A DNA stretch of 64,000 nucleotides, taken from NCBI RefSeq assembly GCF_014836885.1, contig NZ_JACSPY010000014.1, forward strand, positions 1 through 64,000, given 5' to 3'. Positions within the stretch are counted from its first letter, which is position 1. The number at the start of each line of letters is the position of its first letter. The notes beneath the pieces are model-generated. The model saw nothing but the letters and a program-made list of their open reading frames with translations. It was not told the DNA's origin and did not search any database. The position numbers and the translations under genes are program-made. Of the stretch, positions 23,901-32,831 are shown one piece after another. Origin of the DNA: Brevibacterium gallinarum (lineage in GTDB: Bacteria; Actinomycetota; Actinomycetes; Actinomycetales; Brevibacteriaceae).

Positions 23901-25340
23901 ATGTCGTCATCGCTGCCGAATCATCGCGCCCTCATGACGGGGCTGACGATGGGAACGTGGCTCAACCCGATGAACTCGACGATGATCACCGTCGCGCTCA
24001 TCGCGATCGCCCGGGACTTCGGGGTCGGGTTCGCTCACGTCAGCTGGGTCGTGACGGTATTCTACCTCGTCTCCTGCACCGCCCAGCCGGTGCTCGGCCG
24101 GTGTGCCGACAGGTTCGGGCCCAAGAAGATCTTCGTTGCCGGGATGATCGTCGTGCTCATCGCCACTGTGTGGTCGATGCTCGCGACCGGGATCGTCTCC
24201 CTGTCGATCGCCCGCGGTCTGCTGGCCGTCGGCACTGCGTGCGCCTACCCCTCGGCAGTGACGCTGCTCGGTGCCTGGATCCCACCGGGCCCGGAGTCCG
24301 TGCGGGCACTCGGCCGGATCCAGGTCGTCAACATCCTCGGCATGGCTCTGGGACCTGTCGCCGGTGGGCTGCTGCTGGCGGCCTTCGGCTGGCATGCCCA
24401 GTTCTGGCTCAATGTGCCTCCGGCCCTGCTGGCTCTCATCCTCGTCGCCCGGGCAGCCCCGGCTGATGTACTCACCGCCGGGCAGCTCGATGCCGGCCGG
24501 CCCGGCACTGTCCCGCCTGCTGGCGACCAGGCGCCCACCGCCTCGGGAGCGGGTCGCAAGCGAGCGAACCTGGCGCTGTTCATAGACGTGCCCGGCATCA
24601 TCGGGTTCACGGTGGCGATGAGTGCGCTCATCCTCGCACTGCTCGATTCGCTGCCCGGGCTCAGGCTTGTGCTCATCGCGGTTGCGGTCATCACCGGTGC
24701 GGCGTTCGCGTGGTGGGAGCTGCGCGCCCCGCATCCGGTGCTCGACCTGCGCGAACTCAAGGCGAACACCTCGCTGCTGCTCGTGCTCGCGCAGTTCGCG
24801 ACGTTCAACGTCGTCTTCTATCTGTGGATGTTCGGGTTCCCGCAGTTCTACGAGATCGCCCGCGGCTACCCGGTCGCCCAGGTCGGGATGCTCATGGCGG
24901 TGCTGGCGATCGTGTCCGCGCTCTCGGTCATGCCGGCCACTCGGCTCATCACCCGGCTGGGACTGCGGCCCTTCGTGTTCGGCGGCTGCGCGCTGCTGTT
25001 CTCGGCGCTGGCGCTCATGTGGCTGGTGGGCACCGATGGGCACCCGGTGTTCGATGTGCTCATCCTCGCTGTGGCCGGGATGCCCTATGGGCTCATTCCG
25101 CTCGGCCTCAACCAGGGCATGTTCGCCTCAGCTCAGCGCGGCTCGGCCGGAGTGGCTGCCGGGCTGTTCCAGCTCACCCGCTACCTCGGTGCGGTCATCG
25201 CGATGGTCATCATGGCGCTCATCATCGGCGAGCAATTCGAGCCGGCCCGCTGGCAGCCGCTCATCGCCGCGATGGCGGTCAGCGGGGTCATCGCACTCGG
25301 TCTCGTCGCCCTGTGGCGGCCGCCGAGCGTGCGCCGGTAG
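23901..25340 (+). CDS. MFS transporter, DHA2 (EmrB/QacA-like) family
   Basis: A 479-residue membrane protein with about 14 hydrophobic segments. The signature between segments 2 and 3 is GRCADRFGPKKIF, and segment 5 has the antiporter motif GMALGPVAGGLLL. These fit proton-driven drug or metabolite exporters of the DHA2 group. The cytoplasmic loop near residues 190-225 is rich in Ala, Gly and Pro. It is convergent with panB, with only five bases between the stops. Confidence 0.88.
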   Translation: MSSSLPNHRALMTGLTMGTWLNPMNSTMITVALIAIARDFGVGFAHVSWVVTVFYLVSCTAQPVLGRCADRFGPKKIFVAGMIVVLIATVWSMLATGIVSLSIARGLLAVGTACAYPSAVTLLGAWIPPGPESVRALGRIQVVNILGMALGPVAGGLLLAAFGWHAQFWLNVPPALLALILVARAAPADVLTAGQLDAGRPGTVPPAGDQAPTASGAGRKRANLALFIDVPGIIGFTVAMSALILALLDSLPGLRLVLIAVAVITGAAFAWWELRAPHPVLDLRELKANTSLLLVLAQFATFNVVFYLWMFGFPQFYEIARGYPVAQVGMLMAVLAIVSALSVMPATRLITRLGLRPFVFGGCALLFSALALMWLVGTDGHPVFDVLILAVAGMPYGLIPLGLNQGMFASAQRGSAGVAAGLFQLTRYLGAVIAMVIMALIIGEQFEPARWQPLIAAMAVSGVIALGLVALWRPPSVRR

Positions 25341-25345
25341 ACGGC

Positions 25346-26221
25346 TCAGAAGGTGTGCTCGGCTGCCGGGAAGGTTCCGGATTCGACGTCGGAGGCGTAG
25401 GCGCGGGCGGCATCGAGCAGGCTGGTGCGCAGGTCGGCGTACTGCTTGACGAAGCGCGGCATCCGCCCGCCGCGCAGTCCGGCCATGTCCTGCCACACGA
25501 GCACCTGCGCATCGCAGTCGGCTCCGGCGCCGATCCCGATCGTGGGGATCGACAGCGCCTCGGTGATCGCGGCAGCAGCCTCGCCGGGGACCATCTCGAG
25601 GACGACGGCGAAGGCGCCAGCAGCCTCGACCGCACGGGCAGTCTCAAGCAGCTCCTGGGCGGCATCGCCGCGGCCCTGGACGCGGTAGCCGCCGAGCTGG
25701 TGCTCGGCCTGAGGGGTGAAGCCGATGTGGGCCATGACGGGGATGCCGCCGGAGGCGAGCTTCTCGATCTGGGGCACCATCTCAGTGCCGCCTTCGAGCT
25801 TGACGGCGTGTGCGCCGGCTTCCTTCATGAAGCGGGCGGAGGTGGCGAAGCACTGTTCAGGCGATTCCTGGTAGGACCCGAAGGGCAGGTCGGCGACGAC
25901 GAGGGCGCGCCGGGTGCTGCCGGTGACTGCCCGGACGAGCGGGATGAGCTCGTCGACGGTGACCGGCAGGGTGGTCTCGTAGCCGTAGACGTTGTTGGCC
26001 GCGGAGTCGCCGACGAGCAGGACGGGGATGCCGGCTTCGTCGAAGATCCCGGCGCTCAGCTGGTCATAGGAGGTGAGCATCGCCCATTTGAAGCCCTGCT
26101 GCTTGTAGTCCTGCAGGTGGCGGATGCGCACGCGCCCGGCCGGCTGCGGGCCGGCGGAGGCCTGCGGCTGGGCGGAGCCCTGGCTGGTGCCGGTTCCGTA
26201 GGGTGATGGCTGCTCGGTCAT
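25346..26221 (-). CDS. panB: 3-methyl-2-oxobutanoate hydroxymethyltransferase
   Basis: First committed step of pantothenate synthesis: adds a hydroxymethyl group from methylene-tetrahydrofolate to alpha-ketoisovalerate. The 291-residue protein has the start of the barrel KWAMLTSYD, the metal-binding [13 protein letters not shown] and the loop HIGFTPQ. The first 30 residues are a Pro/Gln/Ser-rich extension not needed for the fold. panC and panD are not nearby. It uses the one-carbon folate made downstream of PabAB. Confidence 0.95.
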   Translation of the reverse strand: MTEQPSPYGTGTSQGSAQPQASAGPQPAGRVRIRHLQDYKQQGFKWAMLTSYDQLSAGIFDEAGIPVLLVGDSAANNVYGYETTLPVTVDELIPLVRAVTGSTRRALVVADLPFGSYQESPEQCFATSARFMKEAGAHAVKLEGGTEMVPQIEKLASGGIPVMAHIGFTPQAEHQLGGYRVQGRGDAAQELLETARAVEAAGAFAVVLEMVPGEAAAAITEALSIPTIGIGAGADCDAQVLVWQDMAGLRGGRMPRFVKQYADLRTSLLDAARAYASDVESGTFPAAEHTF

Positions 26222-26339
26222 GGTGCTCCTCGGCTCGATGGGCGTCCGTTCAGTCTACGGACTCACGCCTGCACCGGCAGGCGGCTTCCTCCATCTGAGC
26301 TCGTAGCGCCACAGCGGCAGCCGCCTCCCGCACCGTGCC

Positions 26340-27215
26340 TCACATCAGCTGGCTGCGGGCGGATTCGTAGATGCAGATGCTCGCGGCTGTCGCGAGGTTG
26401 AGGCTTTCGGCCTGACCGTACAGCGGGATCGCGACCGCGGCGTCGCACAGTGCGCGGTCGGCCTCGGGCAGGCCGTGGGCTTCGCTGCCGAAGACCCACA
26501 GGGTCGGGCGGCTGAGGTCGAGGCCGGTGTCCCAGGGCACGTGCAGGTCATGTGCCGGCGGATGGGCGTCAGCGGCGAGCACCTGCTGGCCGCGGGCGCG
26601 GGCGAGCTCGGTCACCTCGGACAATCCGACACCGGTGACGATCGGCAGGTGGAAGATCGATCCGGCAGTCGAGCGGACGACCTTCGGGTTGAAGGCATCG
26701 ACGCTGTTGGAGGTGATGATGATCCCGTCAGCGCCGGCGGCATCGGCGACGCGGATGACGGTGCCGGCGTTGCCGGGGTCGCGGACCTGGGAGAGCACGA
26801 CGAGCAGCCGGGCCTTCGCGGTCACCACCGATGTCAGTTCGGCGGTGCGCTGTTCGCAGCTGAGCACGACGCCCTGGCTGGCGACGGTGTCGGAGATGAG
26901 CGGCAGCAGCTCGTCGGCGATCTGGCGCAGGCGCACCCGCCGCTGGGCCGCGAGTTCGAGCAGGTCGGGGTGGCGCTCGGCGGACTCAGCGGTCATGAAG
27001 GCGTCGACGATCGGCGCGTCCTGGGCCAGTGCCTCGCGGACTGCCTGGGGTCCTTCGACGAGGAAGTGGCCGGTCTTGTTCCGCCATGGGCGTTTGAGCA
27101 GCTTGCCAGCCTCTTTGATCCGCTTGGACTGCGGGGAGGTGAGCACGGGGCCGGTGAGGCCGGGATGGACGGGCAGATCGGCAGGCTGCGGGGAGCCGGG
27201 GCGTATGGGGGCCAT
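26340..27215 (-). CDS. TrmH/SpoU family RNA methyltransferase
   Basis: A 291-residue SPOUT methyltransferase. Residues 30-110 form a substrate-binding N-terminal domain (KRPWRNKTGHFLVEG). The C-terminal knot has motif 1 NAGTVIRVADAAGADG, motif 2 WVFGSEAHGL and motif 3 with ESLNLATAASICIYE. Members methylate 2'-O of rRNA or tRNA; the target here is not decided. In Actinobacteria this gene usually sits between rplT and pheS, and here it still follows rplT but is cut off from pheS by a three-gene insertion. Confidence 0.9.
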   Translation of the reverse strand: MAPIRPGSPQPADLPVHPGLTGPVLTSPQSKRIKEAGKLLKRPWRNKTGHFLVEGPQAVREALAQDAPIVDAFMTAESAERHPDLLELAAQRRVRLRQIADELLPLISDTVASQGVVLSCEQRTAELTSVVTAKARLLVVLSQVRDPGNAGTVIRVADAAGADGIIITSNSVDAFNPKVVRSTAGSIFHLPIVTGVGLSEVTELARARGQQVLAADAHPPAHDLHVPWDTGLDLSRPTLWVFGSEAHGLPEADRALCDAAVAIPLYGQAESLNLATAASICIYESARSQLM

Positions 27216-27238
27216 GGCTCCACCCTACCTGCAGACAG

Positions 27239-27271
27239 CACTCAGCCCCGGGGGATTCCCGGGGCTGAGTG
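27239..27271 (-). terminator. terminator after rplT
   Basis: A perfect 14-base-pair stem (27239-27252 with 27258-27271) with a five-base loop lies 53 bases past the rplT stop. It lacks a T-run on the minus strand. It probably ends or weakens the infC-rpmI-rplT transcript before the methyltransferase gene. Confidence 0.7.
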
Positions 27272-27323
27272 GGTGCGGTCTGTCACCGCTGCGGCCGTCG
27301 CCCGGCCGCTGAGTTCAGCTGCG

Positions 27324-27713
27324 TCAGGCTGCCGAGGTCTTGGCGGCGTTGACGTCGGAGGGCAGGGCCTCCTTGGCGACCTTGACGAGCGAGGCGAAGG
27401 TCGCTGCGTCGTTGACCGCGAGCTCGGCGAGCATGCGGCGGTCGACCTCGACTCCAGCGGCCTTGAGGCCCTGGATGAAGCGGTTGTAGGTCATGCCGTT
27501 GGCGCGGGCACCAGCGTTGATGCGCTGGATCCACAGGCGACGGAAGTCGCCCTTGCGGGCCCGGCGGTCACGGTAGCTGTAGACCAGCGAGTGGATGACC
27601 TGTTCTTTGGCCTTGCGGTACAGGCGCGAGCGCTGACCGCGGTAGCCGGACGCACGGTCGAGAATGACCTTGCGCTTCTTCTTGGCGTTGATCGCCCTTT
27701 TCACACGTGCCAC
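27324..27713 (-). CDS. rplT: 50S ribosomal protein L20
   Basis: Binds 23S rRNA and starts large-subunit assembly; in some bacteria it also represses its own operon. The 129-residue length and basic N-terminus ([15 protein letters not shown]) are typical, as is the C-terminal globular domain. It is third in infC-rpmI-rplT. A short Ala/Lys-rich tail extends past the usual end. Confidence 0.98.
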   Translation of the reverse strand: MARVKRAINAKKKRKVILDRASGYRGQRSRLYRKAKEQVIHSLVYSYRDRRARKGDFRRLWIQRINAGARANGMTYNRFIQGLKAAGVEVDRRMLAELAVNDAATFASLVKVAKEALPSDVNAAKTSAA

Positions 27714-27775
27714 GTGTACTCCTTATGAAATCGGTGCGCGCACAGCGGTGCGCTCGGGCAGCGGGCCCGGTGTCG

Positions 27776-27973
27776 TCAGGCCTTGCCCAGAAGCTTGCGA
27801 GCCTTGGCTGCGTCGCCGCCGGTCATGACCTGGTCGACGGACAGGCGGCGCTTGCGCCGCGAGGACTTGTGCTCGGCCAGGTGGCGCTTGTTCACGCGCT
27901 CACGCATGACCTTGCCGCTGCCGGTGATGCGCATGCGCTTCTTGGCACCGCTGTGGGTCTTCTGCTTCGGCAT
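27776..27973 (-). CDS. rpmI: 50S ribosomal protein L35
   Basis: Small basic protein of the large subunit, 65 residues, with the typical start MPKQKTHSGAKKRMR and a basic middle KRHLAEHKSSRRKRR. It lies between infC and rplT as in almost all bacteria. Confidence 0.98.
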   Translation of the reverse strand: MPKQKTHSGAKKRMRITGSGKVMRERVNKRHLAEHKSSRRKRRLSVDQVMTGGDAAKARKLLGKA

Positions 27974-28072
27974 AGTGCCGTCTCCTTATCGTTCTCTAGC
28001 GCAGCCGGGCCCGAGGTGGGGGCTGGCGCTGCACGGTGTGCTTCCCGGCCGTGGGGCCGGCAGGCACCAAAC

Positions 28073-28711
28073 TTACGCGTCGGCCTCGGCGTCGCGCTTC
28101 TCTGCCTTGGCCTGTGCTTCGCGCTCGCGGCGGGACTTCACCTCGGCGCTGGCGCCCTTGGCTCCGCGGGATGCCTTGCGGGATTCCGCCTTGGCATCTG
28201 CCTTGGAGCGCACGGGCGCGATGACCATCACCATGTTGCGGCCGTCCACCCGGGGGGCGGATTCGACTGTGCCGAGATCGGAAACATCCTCAGCCAGCCG
28301 GTTGAGCAGCTTGATGCCCATCTCGGGGCGGGACTGCTCACGTCCGCGGAACATGATCATGACCTTGACCTTGTCGCCGCCGTTGAGGAAGCGGGAGACA
28401 TGGCCCTTCTTGGTCTCGTAGTCGTGCTCATCGATCTTCAGTCGGAACCGGATCTCCTTGAGAGCCGTGTTGGCCTGGTTCTTCCGGGCCTCGCGTGCCT
28501 TCTGCGCCGATTCGTACTTGAACTTGCCGTAGTCCATGAGCTTGACCACAGGCGGCTTGGCCTGGGGTGCAACCTCTACAAGGTCGAGATCGGCTTCGCG
28601 GGCGAGGTCGAGCGCCTTGCGGATGGCGACGATTCCGACCTGTTCCCCGTTGGGTCCGACGAGACGGACCTCGGGGACCCGAATCCGATCATTGATACGC
28701 GGCTCGCTGAT
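28073..28711 (-). CDS. infC: translation initiation factor IF-3, AUC start codon
   Basis: IF-3 keeps the 30S subunit free and checks the start codon. The reading frame is conserved from [15 protein letters not shown] through the C-terminal domain ([10 protein letters not shown]) to an Ala/Lys-rich tail, 212 residues in all. Upstream of the conserved N-terminus the frame meets a TGA after five sense codons and no ATG, GTG, TTG or CTG. The ATC at 28711 lies seven bases after AAGGAG, so initiation at AUC is the best fit. The next ATG, at 28549, would remove 54 conserved residues. Rare start codons in infC are known and allow IF-3 to limit its own synthesis. Confidence 0.95.
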   Translation of the reverse strand: MSEPRINDRIRVPEVRLVGPNGEQVGIVAIRKALDLAREADLDLVEVAPQAKPPVVKLMDYGKFKYESAQKAREARKNQANTALKEIRFRLKIDEHDYETKKGHVSRFLNGGDKVKVMIMFRGREQSRPEMGIKLLNRLAEDVSDLGTVESAPRVDGRNMVMVIAPVRSKADAKAESRKASRGAKGASAEVKSRREREAQAKAEKRDAEADA

Positions 28712-28758
28712 GTGCTCGCTCCTTCTTCAGCAGATGATGATCACGACCGCTGAACGGG

Positions 28759-28791
28759 AAAAGGCCCCCTTCAGCGCATGCGAAGGGAGCC
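28759..28791 (-). terminator. attenuator-like hairpin in the infC leader
   Basis: On the minus strand, arms 28782-28791 and 28763-28772 form a 10-base-pair stem with one wobble pair and a nine-base loop, followed directly by TTTT (28759-28762). It has the form of an intrinsic terminator, 48 bases upstream of the infC start. Leader control of this operon is known in other phyla, for example by L20; whether this hairpin responds to any signal is not known. Confidence 0.65.
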
Positions 28792-29106
28792 CAGACGAAC
28801 GAACTGCGGATACAACGCCGCATCGGCCAGCGCAGTGCCGGCCGTCATTCGAACCCGATCACCAGTGATGATCCAGGTGGGAGCTGAGCTCCACTTTGCA
28901 CGAAGTTCAGTGTACTACCCGATGCAGCGAAGTGCACATCGGGTTGTGGATACAGCATGTCAGACGGCCGATTCACTCGCGCAAACGCGCGAAGCGCACG
29001 CGCGCGGGCGTGCCTGACCACGCGCGGACGTGGTCTGAGCGGACGCACCTGGCCTGAGGGAGGGCTCATATTGGCCGGCCCGCACCCGTGTGGGAAGCTG
29101 GTGGGC
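28792..29106. other. divergent intergenic region between infC and the DUF1844 gene
   Basis: No gene could be supported in this stretch. It holds a perfect eight-base inverted repeat ACCCGATG (28917-28924) / CATCGGGT (28937-28944) around a 12-base loop, a smaller palindrome ATCACCAGTGAT near 28859-28870, and a CG-rich tract around 28980-29050. The infC promoter and a long leader with possible antiterminator pairing probably lie here. Confidence 0.5.
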
Positions 29107-29490
29107 ATGACCGACGCATCTTCGCATTCTGAGTTCCAGCCCGATTCTGCCCATGAGCAGGCTGCCCGCGACATCGCCGAGGTGCCGGCGCTGGAGATCA
29201 TATCCTCTGCCGCACTGCACCTCATGAGCGCTGCAGCGATCAAGTGCGGGCTGAGCGAGGACACCGAGACGCAGAAGGCCGCCGACCTCATCGACCTCGA
29301 CGAGGCGCGCAAGCTCATCACCTCGCTGGCCGGGCTCGTCACGGCTGCCGCCCCGGAGATCGGCAACCACCACGCCCGCCCGCTGCGCGACGGGCTGCGC
29401 AGCCTGCAGCTGGCCTTCCGTGAGGCCTCGGCGATCCCCGATGCTCCCGGCCAGGGGCCCGGCGAGAAGTTCACCGGCCCGGTCTCCTGA
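29107..29490 (+). CDS. DUF1844 domain-containing protein
   Basis: A 127-residue acidic protein of unknown function. The conserved centre is IISSAALHLMSAAAIKCGL followed by DLIDLDEARKLITSL. Actinobacterial genomes commonly carry this gene divergent from infC, as here. The ATG at 29107 was chosen because the conserved part follows it; the frame reaches back to 28957 through low-complexity CG-rich sequence with no support. The C-terminus is a flexible Gly/Pro tail. Confidence 0.85.
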   Translation: MTDASSHSEFQPDSAHEQAARDIAEVPALEIISSAALHLMSAAAIKCGLSEDTETQKAADLIDLDEARKLITSLAGLVTAAAPEIGNHHARPLRDGLRSLQLAFREASAIPDAPGQGPGEKFTGPVS

Positions 29491-29529
29491 GACCGCGGGC
29501 CCCGAGGTTCCCAGTTGCCCCCAGAGGCC

Positions 29530-30882
29530 TCAGCCGAACATCTCTGAGACCCGCAGCACTCCCCCGGCGTCCTCGAACTCCTGCCTGACTGCCTCGGCGA
29601 GCGCATCGTCGAACAGGAAGTCGAGCGCAACTCCGGCGAGCCCGTAGGCGCCGTCGAGGACCCCGGTCTCGGCGGACTCGGACGCGGCCGCCTCGGCGAA
29701 GCCGCGGGTGTGCAGAGCGGTCTCCGCGTCTGCGATCCGCAGCATCGGGTGGATGCCGGGAACGAGGTAGCTGACATTGCCGAAGTCCGTCGACGCCGCC
29801 AGGCTGTCGCTCACGACCCCGCGCGGCAGGGGTGCCCGGCCGCGCTCCTGCTGGCGGATCGACCAGCGGCCGGTGAGCGCCTGATTGGCACGCACCGGCA
29901 TGCTCGGCGGGTGCTTGTCCCACCGCACCTCGACCCCGCAGCCGGTCATGAGCGCCGCCCCGCGGGCGATGTCCTCGACCCGCTGGGAGAGATCCATCAG
30001 GGTCTCAGGCTCTGCGGAGCGGACATAGATGCTCACACGCGCCGATTCGGTGATGATCGACGGCCGATCCCCTCCCTCGGGGACCGCGGCGTGCACCCGG
30101 TCGATGGGCAGCATCTGCTGCCGCAGGAGCCCGATTCCCTGGTACAGCAGCGAGGCGGCGTCAAGGGCATTGCGGCCCATGAAGGGCTGGGCGGAGGCGT
30201 GGGCGGCGACACCGGTGAACTCGACGTCGAGGAGGCGCCGGCCGATCCACAGCACGTCAGCGGCGTCGTATCCGGCCGGATGCAGCATGATCGCGGCATC
30301 GAGGTCCTCGAAGGCCCCCGCCTGGGCCATGTACTCCTTGCCGGTATGCCCCTCCTCGGCCGGGGTGCCGAGCAGCACGACCTGGCCGGGAAGCTCGTCC
30401 TCACGCCCGGCATAGGCGCGCGCGATGGCGAGGAACGCACCGACACCGGTGGCGGCGATGACGTTGTGCCCGCAGGCGTGGCCGATATCGGGCAGGGCAT
30501 CGTATTCGGCGCAGATGCCGATCGTGCGCCGGCCGCTCGGCCCGAAGCGGGCGCACAGGGCGGTGTCGAGGCCGTAGGCGCCGCGCTCGACCTCGATGCC
30601 GGCGGCCTTGATCTGGGCGGCGATGCGGCCAGCGGAGCGGTGCTCCTCAAAGGCGAGCTCGGCATAGCCGTAGATGTCACCTGCGAGGCTCAGCAGCTGC
30701 GGAGCGAGCGCGTCGACGGCCGCACGCACATCAGCCGTCGCCTCGGCCGGGGCGCCGGTGAAGGCGCTGCCCGGCGGGTCGGCGGCAGCGGCGCGAGCGG
30801 CCATCTCGGCCTTGAGCAGGTTGAGGTAGGTGGGGTCGGGGACCGTCGGCTGACTGCCGGGTGCGGGGTGCGGGTCGGACAT
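29530..30882 (-). CDS. M20 family metallopeptidase (AbgB-like amidohydrolase)
   Basis: A 450-residue two-domain zinc hydrolase of the M20D group. The metal-binding GHACGHN is at about 134-140 and TPAEEGH at about 173-179, with a dimerisation domain (VEFTGVAAHASAQPFMGRNALD) in the middle. The closest functional type is p-aminobenzoyl-glutamate hydrolase subunit B or a related peptide/indole-acetyl-amino acid hydrolase. Its upstream neighbour in the same direction is an abgT-type importer gene, which supports the p-aminobenzoyl-glutamate reading. The ATG at 30882 has GGAG 13 bases upstream; an earlier GTG at 30909 is the alternative. Confidence 0.85.
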   Translation of the reverse strand: MSDPHPAPGSQPTVPDPTYLNLLKAEMAARAAAADPPGSAFTGAPAEATADVRAAVDALAPQLLSLAGDIYGYAELAFEEHRSAGRIAAQIKAAGIEVERGAYGLDTALCARFGPSGRRTIGICAEYDALPDIGHACGHNVIAATGVGAFLAIARAYAGREDELPGQVVLLGTPAEEGHTGKEYMAQAGAFEDLDAAIMLHPAGYDAADVLWIGRRLLDVEFTGVAAHASAQPFMGRNALDAASLLYQGIGLLRQQMLPIDRVHAAVPEGGDRPSIITESARVSIYVRSAEPETLMDLSQRVEDIARGAALMTGCGVEVRWDKHPPSMPVRANQALTGRWSIRQQERGRAPLPRGVVSDSLAASTDFGNVSYLVPGIHPMLRIADAETALHTRGFAEAAASESAETGVLDGAYGLAGVALDFLFDDALAEAVRQEFEDAGGVLRVSEMFG

Positions 30883-31014
30883 GGGCTGTGCTTCTCCTCT
30901 TCGTGCCACCGGGATCGCCGGCGGCAGCGGGTCGGGCAGGCGCGTGTCTTCCCAGGCTACCGAGGCCGTGGTGCGGCGGCGACGTCACCGGCACCTCCGC
31001 CTCGGCAGCGGGGA

Positions 31015-32594
31015 TCAGAGCTGGATCGGGTTGCCCGGCCCCAGCGGCAGGTCGAGGAAGAACCACAGGGCGAGCATGCCGAGCCAGGCGAGCCAGAACG
31101 GGATGACGAAGGGCAGCATGCGCGACATCAGGGTGCCGATGCCGGCGTCGGGCTGGTAGCGGCGCATGAGTCCCAGCAGCACGATCATGTACGGGTTGAG
31201 CGGGGTGATGATCTGGGTGGCGGAGTCGCCGACGCGGAAGGCCGCCTGGGTGAAGGCCGGTTCGTAGCCGATGAGGGCGAACATCGGGACGAAGACGGCG
31301 GCCATGAGCGTCCACAGCGAGGACCCGGAGATGATGAGCAGGTTGAGGCAGGAGGCGAGCGCGACGAAGCCGATGATCGCCACGAAGCCGGTCAGCTCCA
31401 TCGCCTCGAGTGCCGCAGCGCCCTTGACGGCGGTCCAGGAGCCGATGCCGGTCCAGTTGAACAGGGCGATGAACTGCCCGAGGATGAACGCCAGCACGAG
31501 GAAGGACATCATGTCCTTAAGCGCCTGGCCCATCATCGTGACGATGTCGTTCATCTTCGTGATCGCCTTCGACACGATGCCGTAGACGACGCCGTTGGTG
31601 AAGAAGACGATGAACACGATGAACACGATCGAGTCGAGCAGCGGTGAGGTCGGCAGGAAGCCGCCCTCTTCGTTGCGCCACGGCGAAGCCGGGATGAGGA
31701 AGGCGAAGAGCAGCAGGGCTGCCAGCAGCACGGTGGCGATGCCGGAGGCGATGAGCGCCTTCTTCTCGCCGGCGTCGAGGTAGGGCGAGAGCTCGTCGTC
31801 GCGGGAGTGGACGCTGCCGTCCTCGTCGATCTCGGTCTCCTCGCGCGGGGTCTTGGTGCGCTCGAGCTGGGGTTCGAGGATCTTGTCGATGATGAGGCCG
31901 GCGATGAGCGAGAGCACGATGGCCGAGCAGACGTTGAAGAAGTAGTTCGAGACCGGGTTGACTGCAGCGTAGTCCTGGCCGGGCAGGGATTCCATCACCG
32001 CGGTGGTGATGCCGGCGAACAGCGCGTCGAGTGAGGTCGGGAAGATGGAGGTCGAGTAGCCGGCGCCGGTGGCGGCGAAGCCGCCGAGCAGGCCGGCGAC
32101 CGGGTGACGGCCGGCGGCTTTGAAGACGAGGGCGGCCAGCGGGGGATGATGATGAAGGCTGAGTCGCCCATGACGGAGAAGCTCACGCCGACGAAGGCGA
32201 CTGCGTAGGGCAGCATCCAGCGCGGGGCGGAGCCGAAGGTAATGCGCACGAGCGCGGCGAGCATGCCGGTCTTCTCGGCCACGCCGACGGCCAGCAGCAG
32301 GGGCAGCACGGTGGCCAGCGGCGGGAAGCCGACGTAGTTGGCGCCGATGTTGGCGGTGAACCACGCCATGCCCTCACCGGTGAACAGGCCCTTGATGACG
32401 ACTTCCTCGTCGCTGCCGGGCAGGGAGACCTTGACGCCGGAGAGCGCCATGAAGGTCGAGATGATGCCGGTGATGACGAAGAGGCCGAGAAACAGGGTGA
32501 AGGGTTCGGGCAGCTTGTTGCCGATGCGCTCGACGGTGTCGAGGAAGCGCTGGCCGATGCCCGGCTTCTCTGGCGCCTGGGCGGATGTCGACAT
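31015..32594 (-). pseudogene. abgT: AbgT family transporter, interrupted by a frameshift
   Basis: AbgT proteins import p-aminobenzoyl-glutamate or export sulfonamides. The N-terminal 150 residues (from ATG 32594, ribosome site CAGGAG) read through VMGDSAFIIIP in one frame. The homologous continuation PLAALVFKAAGRHPVAGLL is in another frame and runs to a normal C-terminus at 31015. The break is at the G5 run 32141-32145 (C5 on the coding strand). One additional C would restore a continuous protein of about 526 residues, normal for the family. It may be a true loss, a variable homopolymer or a sequencing error. Downstream is the M20 amidohydrolase. Confidence 0.85.
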
Positions 32595-32629
32595 GGGGAC
32601 TCCTGGGGGGTGAGCATGTGCGTTGCGGA

Positions 32630-32645
32630 TGTGTCCCCAGACACA
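32630..32645. promoter_or_regulatory. inverted repeat upstream of abgT
   Basis: A perfect repeat TGTGTC-CCCA-GACACA lies 36 bases upstream of the abgT start, beside an AT-rich TTTAGTG on the minus strand that could be a -10. It is a candidate operator for a dimeric regulator. A second perfect repeat, TCTCAC-ACC-GTGAGA, is at 32720-32734. No regulator is assigned. Confidence 0.35.
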
Positions 32646-32795
32646 CTAAACGAGATCATCTGCGAAGACATGCCCGAGGCGGCATATTCCGGGCCTGCCG
32701 GCCAAAACCACCCGGCGTATCTCACACCGTGAGAGGAACCCGGGCGACCAGGGGGATTTCATGACTGCAACACGCGGAGTTCAGCGAACCATTTC

Positions 32796-32831
32796 TTGAG
32801 TCATTCCAAATTACTGTTAGACTGAAGGCAT
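32796..32831 (+). promoter_or_regulatory. furA promoter, probably leaderless
   Basis: TTGAGT (32796-32801) is followed after 16 bases by TAGACT (32818-32823), and only six bases later comes the ATG of the regulator gene. Transcription would therefore start at or within two bases of the ATG. An imperfect inverted repeat AGTCATTC / GTTAGACT spans 32799-32823 and is AT-rich, a plausible autoregulatory Fur-family operator. Confidence 0.6.

Noticed and set aside
29710-31647. 645-codon open frame on the plus strand
   Set aside because: It is the complement of the M20 amidohydrolase and abgT genes, rich in Gly, Asp, Glu and Arg with no family motif; a typical high-GC shadow.
32130-32160. programmed ribosomal frameshift in abgT
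   Set aside because: There is no downstream pseudoknot or shift-prone heptamer that I can see, and AbgT proteins are not known to use one; a plain one-base loss is simpler.
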